The notes under the pieces: generated by a model
What the model was told of the DNA's origin: nothing
Database searches by the model: none
The model's input: the letters and a program-made list of their open reading frames with translations, nothing else
In this document: positions 6,868 to 14,921 of the stretch, one piece after another
Numbering within the stretch: position 1 is the first letter of the stretch
Layout: every line of letters begins with the position of its first letter
Program-made: the position numbers and the translations under genes
Source: Acidobacterium capsulatum ATCC 51196
Lineage (GTDB): Bacteria; Acidobacteriota; Terriglobia; Terriglobales; Acidobacteriaceae
DNA: 64,000 nt
Direction of reading: 5' to 3'
Assembly (NCBI RefSeq): GCF_000022565.1
Contig: NC_012483.1
Coordinates: 1,674,001-1,738,000 of the forward strand

Positions 6868-8247
6868 CTAAGGAAGCTGCCCCGTCTGGTAGCGGAGTGT
6901 CGCCAGCGCCAGCCGGTATTCGTAACGGGCGTTGGTGGCTTCAATTTGTGCTCGTGTCTGTTGCAATTGCGCCTGGCTTAGCTCAACGATGGAGCTAAGG
7001 CCAAGATTGTAGCGAGTCTGCGCCAGCTTGAGGCCCATGTCGGCTTCCTGCACGAGTTGCGTTGTTACGGTAAGCCGCTGGTAGGCGGTGTTGACGCGCA
7101 GCCAGGAAGTATTGACGTCGCGGACGATCTTGTCTTTGAGGTCGCGCGTGTACTCGGCATCCGCCTCTGCCCGCTCGCGCGCGGCTTTGGCCTGTGCGTT
7201 GTAGAGGAAGCCGTTGAAGATGGGGACGTTCATGTTGACCCCGACGGCTCCCCACCAATTGCTGGTGTAATAGCGATCGACTCGTACCGGTGTTGCACCG
7301 ACCGTCCCCATGGCGGAGATGGTCGGCAGCAACTGATCGCGCTCCGCATGTGCGTACTTCTGCTCGGAGCGGGTCCCGTAATTCATCGCCATCAGATCAG
7401 GCCGCTGCTGAATGGCCTGCTGCACCAGGCTATCCAGATCGACCGGAGGAGCCGGAGCCGTCGTGTGATCTTCGACGAGCTGGTATGCGACATTGTGATC
7501 GAGACCGAGGATGGCATCGAGCTGAGCCATGGAAGCATCGGCGTTGTTTTCCGCGTCAAGCTCCATCAGCTTTGCCTCTGACAGATTGACCTGCGCGAAG
7601 CTCAGGTCAAGTGTGGAGCGCAATTTATGCGCTGTGAGCTGATTGACCTGCGTCTCAGTGATTTGCCGCGTCTTCACGGTTTGCTGTGCCACATGGAGAA
7701 TGGCCTGCGCCGTGAGGGCGCTATAAAACGCCTGATCGGTGTAGAGCACAATCTCCTCTTTAGTGGCCAGAGCGTTGGCGTTGGCGGCCTGCGCTTCCAG
7801 CTTCTGGGTGAGGATGAGGTTGCGCGTGTGTCCGAAATCAGTGATGAGCTGCGATAGCTCGCCACCGGCCCCGGCGTGGGTCATGAGACGTGATGCGGTC
7901 AAGGAACTGGCCGAGATACGGCTTCCGTTATCGGCCCTGACTGCGGTGACAGCACCGGTGAGATCAGGCAGATAAGCCGCGCGAGCCTCGCGCACCCCCT
8001 GCTGTTGCGCCATCGCGAGCAGTTTGCTTGCGCTGATGCGGGGGTTGTTGCGGAGCGCCATCTGCTCGGCCTGCTGGCGGGTCAGCGGAGGGTTCTGTCC
8101 ACTGGAGACGCCGGCCGCATTGTTCATCTGCAGGGTCAGGTGCATGGCCGGCGCGGCAGGCAATGCCGAAGCATTGCCTGACTGCGCGACCGCCGAGAGA
8201 GACGTGGCCAGCAGAGTGGCCGTTACGATCCAGGCGTGTTTGCTCAT
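6868..8247 (-). CDS. TolC-family outer membrane efflux protein (cluster A)
   Basis: 459 residues: a signal peptide (MSKHAWIVTATLLATSLSAVAQ), then two OEP repeats rich in Ala/Gln coiled-coil helices. The repeats include NPRISASKLLAMAQQQGVREARAAYLPDLTG and the second-half counterpart starting PDLMAMNYGTRSEQKYAHAERDQLLP. The end LSQAQLQQTRAQIEATNARYEYRLALATLRYQTG is characteristic. It forms the trimeric exit duct for the adjacent RND pump. Its ATG overlaps the last 4 bases of the RND gene, so translation is coupled. It is the last gene of an adaptor-pump-duct operon read right to left and is followed by a terminator. Confidence 0.93.
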   Translation of the reverse strand: MSKHAWIVTATLLATSLSAVAQSGNASALPAAPAMHLTLQMNNAAGVSSGQNPPLTRQQAEQMALRNNPRISASKLLAMAQQQGVREARAAYLPDLTGAVTAVRADNGSRISASSLTASRLMTHAGAGGELSQLITDFGHTRNLILTQKLEAQAANANALATKEEIVLYTDQAFYSALTAQAILHVAQQTVKTRQITETQVNQLTAHKLRSTLDLSFAQVNLSEAKLMELDAENNADASMAQLDAILGLDHNVAYQLVEDHTTAPAPPVDLDSLVQQAIQQRPDLMAMNYGTRSEQKYAHAERDQLLPTISAMGTVGATPVRVDRYYTSNWWGAVGVNMNVPIFNGFLYNAQAKAARERAEADAEYTRDLKDKIVRDVNTSWLRVNTAYQRLTVTTQLVQEADMGLKLAQTRYNLGLSSIVELSQAQLQQTRAQIEATNARYEYRLALATLRYQTGQLP

Positions 8248-11200
8248 GCGTTCACCTCGCCTTTCATCTGCTTCCCTTCTTCGCGTGCGTGAATGAGCAG
8301 GTACACGGCCGGCACCACAAACATGGTGACGACCACGGAAACTGCGAGTCCACCGATGATGGCACGCGCCAGCGGAGCATACTGTTCGCTGCCGGCCTCA
8401 ATACCCAGCGCCATCGGAATCATGCCGAGCAGCGTAGCCAGTGAGGTCATGAGAATGGGGCGCAGACGCATCTTGCAGGACTGCACCGCGGCTTCGAGCA
8501 GCGGCAGGCCTTGCCGGTGCAGGATGTTCGCGAAGTCGACAATGAGAATACTGTTCGACACCACGATGCCGGTCATCATGATGGTGCCCATCAGCGACAT
8601 CAGATTCAATGTGCTGCCGGTGAGTACCAGTGTGATGACCACGCCGGCGAGACCGGGCGGAATGGCCATGAGAATGATGAACGGATCAACAAAGGATGCG
8701 AACTGCGCCATGAGCACCAGGTAGACCAGAATGACGGCCAGAACCAGTCCCACGCCGAAGTGAAAGAATGCATCCTTCATATAGACGACCGCACCGATCA
8801 CGTTGAGACGCGTGTTTTTGCCGGTCTTAGTGTTCTTGAGCAGATTCTGGATGCGATTGCCGATCTTGCCGAGCGCCTCAGTTTTAGTGGCCACGTAAAT
8901 ATCAATCACTCGCCGAAGCTGGTAATGGTCCACCTCGGTGGGTGTGTTGATGATGTTGACCGAAGCCACGGATTGCAGAGGCGTGTACTGATTGCTCTTG
9001 GCCGCACGCAGAGGAATGTTTTCAAACTGCTGCATGCTCATGTGTTCAATCATCTGCGGGTAGTACTGAACGGTCAGCATGTAGTTGTTACCGGTTTTGG
9101 GGTCGATCCAGTAGCTGGGAGCCACCTGCCCATCGGAGGTGAGCGCGGTGATGACGTTATCCATCACCTGCTTGGTGGTGAGGCCGATGAGGCTGGCCTT
9201 TTCGCGGTCGATATTCAACTGAATGCCCGGGTAGTCGAGATTCTGCGGAATATAGGCGCTGGCTACGTTCGGCATCTTGCGGATTTTTGCCGCCAGCTTT
9301 TGCGCGAGGGCATAAGCGCCCTGCATGTTGTTGGACTTGACCTGAATCACGATGGGAGCAGGCAAGCCCTGATTGATGACAGCATCGACGAGGCCGCCGC
9401 CCTGGAAGTAAGTAGTCAACTCAGGCATCTGCTGGCCCAAGGCTTTGCGCACACGATCCATGTAAGCAAAGCTGCTGAGAGTATGCCCTTCTTTAAGACT
9501 GACCTGGACAAAGGCCGTGTCCATGGATGAGTTGCTGGAATAGATGGTCGATGGACCGTGGGTGATGCCGATGTTGGAGACGATCATGCCGAGATCGCGT
9601 TTTGGAATCTGCTGGCGGATGATCTTCTCGACTTTGGCGATGTAGTTGTTGCTGTCTTCCACACGCGTGCCGTTGGGCATTTTCACATTGATGATGAACT
9701 GGCCGGCGTCGGTGCGAGGGAAGTAAGCCTGCCCCAGGAATGGAAGCGTGACCGCAATGGAGAGAATGACGCCCGCGAGAATCACGATGGTGGTGAGTCC
9801 GGGGCGCTGCATAGTGCGCTTGGCGAGACCTTCGTACCAGTCCTGAAGCTTCTGGAAGTAGTCGTTGAAAGTGTCGACGATGCGCCGGAAGATAGACCGC
9901 TTCCGTCTGTGCGCCTCTGCCTGCTCCTCATTGCCATGAGGGTGGTGGTCAAGCTGAATGAAAGTGGCGCAGAAGAGCGGCACCACTGTCATGGCGAAGA
10001 CATACGACGCGAACATGGAGATGACCACGCCCAGCGCGAGCGGCGTGAAGATGTATTTGCTCACGCCGGTGAGCGAAGCCACCGGGAAGAAGACGATGGA
10101 AGTGGTAACGGTCGCAGCCAGCACGGCCAGAGAAACTTCTGTTCCGCCCACCTCCGCGGCGATGCGCGGGGGCTCGCCCATTTCCATGTAGCGGAAGATG
10201 TTTTCGAGTACCACCACGCCGTTGTCAATGAGTCGAGACAGTGCAAGCGCAAGACCGCCGAGCAACATGGTGTTGATGGAGCCGCCCATGATGTCAGTGA
10301 ACAGCAGACACAAGATGACGGAGAGAGGCACCGAGAGCATGACGGCGATGGTGGCGCGCGCATTGCCGAGGAAGAGCAGAATCATCAGGCCCGTCAGCAG
10401 CAGACCGATGCCGCCCTCACGCAGCAATTGCACAATGGCCGACTTCACAAACGCAGACTGATCGAAGACCACAGAGGTCTTGAGCGTCTGGGGAATATCG
10501 ACGAGGCTCTTCACCGTTTTACGGATGCCGTTGACGATGGTGATGGTGTTGCTGTCGCCGCCCTGCTTGAAGATGGGCAGGTAGACGGAACGCTGACCAT
10601 CAATGCGCACGATATTCGTCTGAATTGCGCCGGAATCTTCCGCCTTGCCGACATCTGCCACCAGGACGGAGCCATTCCCTACGCTTTTGAGAGGGAGTGA
10701 GTTGATGGATTTAGGCGAGGGGAACTGGGCGTTTGCGTAGACGTTGTAGTCTTTGGTGCCGATCTGTACATCGCCCGCAGGCAGAATCAGGTTGGAGTTG
10801 TTGACGGCGTGTACGACATCCATCAGTGACAGGTTGTGCGCTTCGAGCTTGAGCGGATTCACGTAAACCTGAATCTGCCGGTAGGTACCACCGTAGGGAT
10901 CGGGAATAGAAGCGCCCTGCACGCTGGCCAACTGATCGCGCACGTTGAACTGTGCGATGTCCTTCAACTGTGTTTCGTTGAGGCCCTTGCCCTTGAGAGT
11001 GACGAGGCAGACGGGCTGGTCCGATGCATCCATGCCGAGCACAACAGGAGGCAGCGTGCCAGGAGGCAGACGGCGCAAGTCAGCCATGGCGAGGTTGGAG
11101 ATACTGCTGAGCGCCGAGTTGGGGTCTGTACCGGGCCGGAAGTAGACCTTGATGATGCTGACGCCCGTCATGGAGCGCGATTCGATGTGGTCTACGTTAG

Positions 11201-11417
11201 AAGCGTAGGTAAAGAAGCGCTCGAAGGTGTCAGTAATGTCACCTTCAATCTGCTGGGGAGGCATGCCGGAGTAGAACGTCGCAACGACGACAACCGGGAT
11301 GTTGATCTTCGGAAAGAGATCCACGGGCATGCTGAGAAGGCTGACGATTCCGACGAGTGTCGAAATAAAACAGATCATCAGCACAAAAAACGGATACTTC
11401 AGAGCGAACTTAGGCAT
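8244..11417 (-). CDS. RND efflux pump, inner membrane subunit (cluster A)
   Basis: 1057 residues of the AcrB/MexB-type trimeric proton-driven pump: a hydrophobic span at the N-terminus, two large periplasmic loops and about 12 spans. In span 4 the AcrB aspartate pair is D398-N399 (SRLIDNGVVVLENIF), so the second Asp is Asn. In span 10 the segment is IVVSNSILIVDF, with Ser where AcrB has its essential Lys. As I recall, this variant is common in acidobacterial pumps, so proton relay may differ rather than be lost. Family members export drugs, lipids or metals; the substrate is unknown. It overlaps the TolC gene by 4 bases and lies 2 bases after the adaptor gene. Confidence 0.93.
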   Translation of the reverse strand: MPKFALKYPFFVLMICFISTLVGIVSLLSMPVDLFPKINIPVVVVATFYSGMPPQQIEGDITDTFERFFTYASNVDHIESRSMTGVSIIKVYFRPGTDPNSALSSISNLAMADLRRLPPGTLPPVVLGMDASDQPVCLVTLKGKGLNETQLKDIAQFNVRDQLASVQGASIPDPYGGTYRQIQVYVNPLKLEAHNLSLMDVVHAVNNSNLILPAGDVQIGTKDYNVYANAQFPSPKSINSLPLKSVGNGSVLVADVGKAEDSGAIQTNIVRIDGQRSVYLPIFKQGGDSNTITIVNGIRKTVKSLVDIPQTLKTSVVFDQSAFVKSAIVQLLREGGIGLLLTGLMILLFLGNARATIAVMLSVPLSVILCLLFTDIMGGSINTMLLGGLALALSRLIDNGVVVLENIFRYMEMGEPPRIAAEVGGTEVSLAVLAATVTTSIVFFPVASLTGVSKYIFTPLALGVVISMFASYVFAMTVVPLFCATFIQLDHHPHGNEEQAEAHRRKRSIFRRIVDTFNDYFQKLQDWYEGLAKRTMQRPGLTTIVILAGVILSIAVTLPFLGQAYFPRTDAGQFIINVKMPNGTRVEDSNNYIAKVEKIIRQQIPKRDLGMIVSNIGITHGPSTIYSSNSSMDTAFVQVSLKEGHTLSSFAYMDRVRKALGQQMPELTTYFQGGGLVDAVINQGLPAPIVIQVKSNNMQGAYALAQKLAAKIRKMPNVASAYIPQNLDYPGIQLNIDREKASLIGLTTKQVMDNVITALTSDGQVAPSYWIDPKTGNNYMLTVQYYPQMIEHMSMQQFENIPLRAAKSNQYTPLQSVASVNIINTPTEVDHYQLRRVIDIYVATKTEALGKIGNRIQNLLKNTKTGKNTRLNVIGAVVYMKDAFFHFGVGLVLAVILVYLVLMAQFASFVDPFIILMAIPPGLAGVVITLVLTGSTLNLMSLMGTIMMTGIVVSNSILIVDFANILHRQGLPLLEAAVQSCKMRLRPILMTSLATLLGMIPMALGIEAGSEQYAPLARAIIGGLAVSVVVTMFVVPAVYLLIHAREEGKQMKGEVNA

Positions 11418-11419
11418 GC

Positions 11420-12700
11420 TTAGTCACTCTCCTGGCTGGCACTCATGTCGATCATGCCGCCCGTCTGTTTGTAGACTTCGCTGGCCGGCTCCTTCTGCAG
11501 AATGGGCTTCACCAGTTCGCCCTGCTGATATTTGCCCTGGCCGCCGAGAATCACGCGATCACCGGGCTGGAGGCCGCTGACGATCTGCGCGAGATTGGAG
11601 CCCTGCACGCCCACCTTCACGGGGCGAATCTGCACATGGCTGGTGCTGTCCACCACGTACGCTTCCCAGCCGTTGCCGTTGTTGTGCACGAGCGCGTCGA
11701 GCGCGACCGTGGGCACGTTATTCACGTGGGCGAGCTGCAGCTCAGTGTTCGCATACATGCCAGGGTCGATGGTGAGATCGGGATTCGGAACGTCGATTTC
11801 TGTTTCCATCGTGCGGGTGTCGAGGCTTACGCTGCGCGTGAAGCGCACCACCTTGCCCTCAAAGGAACGCCCGATGGCTCCCACATACACCTGCATGGGA
11901 TCGCCGACATTGACGTAGCGCACGTCGTCTTCCGGTACAGGGACGCGGAGACGCAGAAGGTCGCTCTGCGAGAGCTTCACAATGGGCAGCGCCTGCGTGT
12001 CTGAGGTGGTGCCGGCCTGGATAAGCGCTCCGGTATCGGCATAGCGCCAGGTGATCACGCCATTGAGCGGGGCCACAACATCGGTGTAGTGATTGAGGGC
12101 GCTGACGCGCAGATGATTGGCGCGGGCCACCTGCTCGGCCTGCTGCGCGGCGGCCAGGGCAGACTTGGCAGCCGCGACCTGCGCCTGGGAGGCGAGATCC
12201 TTGGCCTGGGCGTCGTCGAGCTCCTGCTCGGCGATGAGGCCGGGCTGGGCTTTGGCAGCCTCCTGCAGGCGAAGGTTATCTTCATGCAGGGCGACGTGCT
12301 GCGATTCGGCGCGCGACACTTCATTCTGCGCCTGCACGACCTGCGCCTTAGCCTGCGAGAGCGAGGATACAGTGCCCTGCAGTTGAGCCTGCAGTTCGGG
12401 CACTTCGAGGACAGCAAGCGTCTGGCCGCGATGGACGATGTCGCCGATATCCACATTGATTTTGCGAATGAAACCGGAGACCTTGGGATGCACTTCCACA
12501 ACCTGATAAGGCTGGAACTGCCCGGCAAGCGTCAAGACCTCAGAGATGTTCCCACGCTGCACCTCCGCAACCTGCGCAGTGGCAGGCCCGTGAGCTTCCA
12601 CCTGCACAGGAGCAGACTGGTGATGCCGGTAAATCACCAAGACAATCAGCGCGATCGCAGCGCACACAGCGATGCCAAAGACGAGCTTCTTATTTTTCAT
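11420..12700 (-). CDS. RND periplasmic adaptor (membrane fusion) protein (cluster A)
   Basis: 426 residues from the ATG at 12700. The N-terminal membrane anchor is MKNKKLVFGIAVCAAIALIV. Then comes the lipoyl half-motif (GFIRKINVDIGDIVHRGQTLAVLE), a long alpha-helical hairpin rich in Ala, Gln and Glu, the matching lipoyl half and beta-barrel (VVAPLNGVITWRYADTGALI), and a membrane-proximal domain ending in GLQPGDRVILGGQGKYQQGE. It links the RND pump to the outer membrane duct. A longer frame adds 17 residues (MPSLRVHGVPGNRCVLK) that do not look like a signal sequence. It is the first gene of cluster A; 108 bases separate it from the small membrane protein upstream. Confidence 0.9.
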   Translation of the reverse strand: MKNKKLVFGIAVCAAIALIVLVIYRHHQSAPVQVEAHGPATAQVAEVQRGNISEVLTLAGQFQPYQVVEVHPKVSGFIRKINVDIGDIVHRGQTLAVLEVPELQAQLQGTVSSLSQAKAQVVQAQNEVSRAESQHVALHEDNLRLQEAAKAQPGLIAEQELDDAQAKDLASQAQVAAAKSALAAAQQAEQVARANHLRVSALNHYTDVVAPLNGVITWRYADTGALIQAGTTSDTQALPIVKLSQSDLLRLRVPVPEDDVRYVNVGDPMQVYVGAIGRSFEGKVVRFTRSVSLDTRTMETEIDVPNPDLTIDPGMYANTELQLAHVNNVPTVALDALVHNNGNGWEAYVVDSTSHVQIRPVKVGVQGSNLAQIVSGLQPGDRVILGGQGKYQQGELVKPILQKEPASEVYKQTGGMIDMSASQESD

Positions 12701-12808
12701 TTTGAGGACACACCTGTTTCCGGGAACGCCATGCACGCGAAGAGATGGCATACCTCTACTGAAACGATTGAAAGCACTGCGGCGGCGAACTCACGCGCCG
12801 CACCGAGA

Positions 12809-13192
12809 CTAGCGGAGAAGGGCTGGAATCAAAGCAGGCGGTGGGCGAAAGAAAAGAGAGGAAGAGCCTCGGAGAGCGGGCGGAAAGGCCTCGCAAAGCC
12901 AGAAAACAGAAGATGCGTAGCGGCGTAACGCGAGCAGCAGCATCGCGCCGATGAGCAGAGCGAGACAAGGGAGCAAGCGCGCAGTCACTGCCCAACGCGG
13001 TCCGCTCTCGGGCAGATACTGCCCCAGGTTCGCCTGGGCCGTGCCTTGCTGCTTATCGTTGGCCAGCAGCTTGGCGGTAGGCACGCGATGCGGTACTGCC
13101 AGTTCACCAGGATAGAGAGAGAGCTTGTACTGAAGGCCCCAGGCAAAGACCGCAATGCCCAGCATCACCCACAGGAATGGGAGACACTTCAC
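12809..13192 (-). CDS. Small membrane protein of unknown function
   Basis: About 127 residues with two clear membrane spans (CLPFLWVMLGIAVFAWG and ARLLPCLALLIGAMLLLAL) flanking a polar segment that contains YKLSLYPGELAVPHRVPTAK. I do not recognise the family. The frame stays open upstream into the OsmC gene, but that part is clearly the shadow of OsmC. The start is uncertain: GTG at 13192 (VKCLPF), ATG at 13165 (MLGIAV), or a TTG near 13235 are all possible, and none has a good Shine-Dalgarno sequence. It sits between the OsmC gene and the cluster A adaptor on the same strand, so it could belong to either transcript. Confidence 0.5.
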   Translation of the reverse strand: MKCLPFLWVMLGIAVFAWGLQYKLSLYPGELAVPHRVPTAKLLANDKQQGTAQANLGQYLPESGPRWAVTARLLPCLALLIGAMLLLALRRYASSVFWLCEAFPPALRGSSSLFFRPPPALIPALLR

Positions 13193-13418
13193 GGTACGAC
13201 GTTGGGCGCGCCTCAGGTTCAAGTTGAATTCTCTCAAGGAAACATCGGGCGAAAGAGCTGCCGAATCTCTTTCATGATAACGGTAACGATGCTCTGGAGC
13301 AACGGCGAAACCGGCAAAGTACCCCAAGGAAAATAGCTGCCAAAAAGCGGATGACCAAGCGCGCTGACGCACGTCTAAATTCGAATATATACGCCGTTTG
13401 TTACAGTTCGATTGCAGC

Positions 13419-13823
13419 TCATCGGGAGACAGGCATCTCCAGGTGAATGCTGATGGACAGGGGCTGCAGGAGCGTCTGGTGAATGAGGCAGCGATGCACG
13501 GCGCGCTCCATTCCGAGATGCTGATCGGCATTGAGCGAAACCGGGCTTTTGACATGCAGCCGCAGATTGCCGAGTCTGGCTGGATCGCGCAACTTGTCAG
13601 CCTCAACCTCGACCTCAATGCCGCCGCTGGCCAGATTGCGGATAGCCAGATATTGCGCCGCATAGAAGGCAGCGCAGGAAGCAAGCGATGCGAGGAATAG
13701 CTCGGGCGGAGTCATGCCCTCATCTTCGCCGCCATTCTCCACGGGCTGATCGCTGAGCAGCACATGCTGCCGGGCCTGGATTCGAAACTGCATTTTCCGG
13801 TCATGAACGGCGGTGACTTTCAT
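13419..13823 (-). CDS. OsmC/Ohr-family protein
   Basis: 134 residues. OsmC-family proteins are thiol-dependent peroxidases for organic hydroperoxides or related small-molecule thiol chemistry. Two cysteines sit in the family positions: C50 (SLASCAAFYAAQYLAI) and C112 (VHRCLIHQTL). The N-terminal strand KMQFRIQARQHVLLSDQP and the GMTPPELFLASLASC block are characteristic. The ATG at 13823 has AAGGAG at a good distance; an upstream ATG adds MSLTAKELA. It is on the same strand and within about 1.3 kb of a DUF2892 gene and a methyltransferase, all downstream of an RND pump. This suggests a shared role in reactive sulfur or peroxide stress (inference). Confidence 0.88.
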   Translation of the reverse strand: MKVTAVHDRKMQFRIQARQHVLLSDQPVENGGEDEGMTPPELFLASLASCAAFYAAQYLAIRNLASGGIEVEVEADKLRDPARLGNLRLHVKSPVSLNADQHLGMERAVHRCLIHQTLLQPLSISIHLEMPVSR

Positions 13824-13867
13824 GGCAAGCTCCTTTGCTGTCAAACTCACTTTGGTTCCGTGATGGT

Positions 13868-14104
13868 CTACCGTGTCTGCGACTCAATCATCCGCAGGCA
13901 GAGTGGGCAGAGCTGGCGCAGCCATCGCCGGGTTTCGTTGCTGCGTGGGAGCTGTTCGCAGACCATCCACGCGCGCAGCAAAGCCAGTGCGAGAGCATTG
14001 CCTGCGCCGGGGCGTCCGGCTTCCAGGCGGAACATCTGGCGATAGATTTCATCGCGCAGCTTTTCAACCGGCGGTGCGGCAGCGGGCTGGCGTTGGGATG
14101 GCAT
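13868..14104 (-). CDS. Small hypothetical protein
   Basis: 78 residues, no membrane span. The middle and end look protein-like (EKLRDEIYRQMFRLEAGRP, then WLRQLCPLCLRMIESQTR, which holds a CPLC pair). The frame fills the space between the methyltransferase stop and the OsmC start: 14 bases after the former, 44 before the latter. I do not recognise a family. No Shine-Dalgarno sequence is visible, so expression would rely on coupling to the methyltransferase. It may be spurious. Confidence 0.4.
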   Translation of the reverse strand: MPSQRQPAAAPPVEKLRDEIYRQMFRLEAGRPGAGNALALALLRAWMVCEQLPRSNETRRWLRQLCPLCLRMIESQTR

Positions 14105-14118
14105 GAGGCGTGACGCGG

Positions 14119-14697
14119 TCAGCGCGCTCCCTGCACCAGCCAGTGGTAACGGCCGATGTCTTTGATGACGGTCGCGGCAAAGTCAGCCTGCTGCAACTCG
14201 CTTACGCAACTCTCGACGGAGAGACGATGATCGAGTGGAGGGCCGAACTCACGCTCTACATCGGGCCGCCAATCGAGAATGGCAATGCGGCCCTCAGGCT
14301 TGAGGACGCGCATGGCCTCGTGCAGAGTGGCCTCGCGGTCATCGAGTTCATGCCATAGATTCGCGAGAAAGAACAGGTCACAACACTCCTCGGGCAACTG
14401 CGTGGCGTGAGCCTCGGCATGCACCAGCTGAATGTTGAAGACCGCGTCCCGCTCGATCTTTTCGCGAATCCAGCCCAGCATTTCAGACTGCACATCGACG
14501 GCATAAACGACGCCGTGGAGCCCAATTTGCCGAGCCAAAGGCAAGGTGAAGTAGCCGGTGCCCGCGCCTACATCCGCGATGGTTTGTCCTGGCTCAACAT
14601 CCATGGCCTGCATGATGTCGTGCGGTGGCAACCATTCCAGACGCGCGGGGTCTTCGAGGCGATGGGCCTGTTCCGGGCGAAAGATGCGTTCGTGCAT
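14119..14697 (-). CDS. Class I SAM-dependent methyltransferase
   Basis: 192 residues. SAM-binding motif I is TIADVGAGTGYFTLPLA, with the acidic loop VVYAVDVQSEML and motif VLKPEGRIAILDWRP after it. The N-terminus MHERIFRPEQAHRLEDPARL is common to small methyltransferases that modify metalloids or small thiols, but the substrate cannot be read from sequence. The ATG at 14697 lies one base after the stop of the DUF2892 gene (TGAGATG), so coupling is likely. A longer frame upstream is only the shadow of DUF2892. Being inside an efflux cluster suggests that it modifies a toxicant that the pump also handles (inference). Confidence 0.88.
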   Translation of the reverse strand: MHERIFRPEQAHRLEDPARLEWLPPHDIMQAMDVEPGQTIADVGAGTGYFTLPLARQIGLHGVVYAVDVQSEMLGWIREKIERDAVFNIQLVHAEAHATQLPEECCDLFFLANLWHELDDREATLHEAMRVLKPEGRIAILDWRPDVEREFGPPLDHRLSVESCVSELQQADFAATVIKDIGRYHWLVQGAR

Positions 14698-14698
14698 C

Positions 14699-14911
14699 TC
14701 AACCTGCTTTCTGTGAGCGGCCGGATTCAGGCAGACCCATCCATCGGAAGATTGCCATCGCCGGGCACCAGTTGGTGAATGCGGATTGCAAAAGATTGAG
14801 TCCCACAAAAGCGGTGAGCCAATACCACCAGGGTGAAATCCAGTATCCGAGAGCCAGCGAGAGCAGTACGACGACACCGGCCATCAGACGAAGCGCGCGT
14901 TCTACCGTCAT
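14699..14911 (-). CDS. DUF2892 (YgaP-type) small membrane protein
   Basis: 70 residues with two membrane spans (LMAGVVVLLSLALGYWIS and WYWLTAFVGLNLLQSAF). The block NLLQSAFTNWCPAMAIFRWMG matches DUF2892, the domain that in E. coli YgaP is attached to a rhodanese sulfurtransferase. The conserved Cys in NWCPA is kept. A perfect AGGAGGT lies at the right distance from the ATG at 14911. It is 10 bases after the RND gene. The link to rhodanese-type proteins is one of the reasons to suspect a sulfur-stress function for this operon. Confidence 0.85.
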   Translation of the reverse strand: MTVERALRLMAGVVVLLSLALGYWISPWWYWLTAFVGLNLLQSAFTNWCPAMAIFRWMGLPESGRSQKAG

Positions 14912-14921
14912 GGTGAACCTC

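Noticed and set aside
8511-10700. Long + strand open frames opposite the RND pump gene
   Set aside because: They are antisense shadows of the RND coding sequence produced by high GC and codon bias; the predicted proteins are His/Asp-rich low-complexity with no domain.
13193-13684. N-terminal half of a 291-residue - strand frame
   Set aside because: It is the out-of-frame shadow of OsmC; only the part from about 13192 downward has real membrane-protein character.
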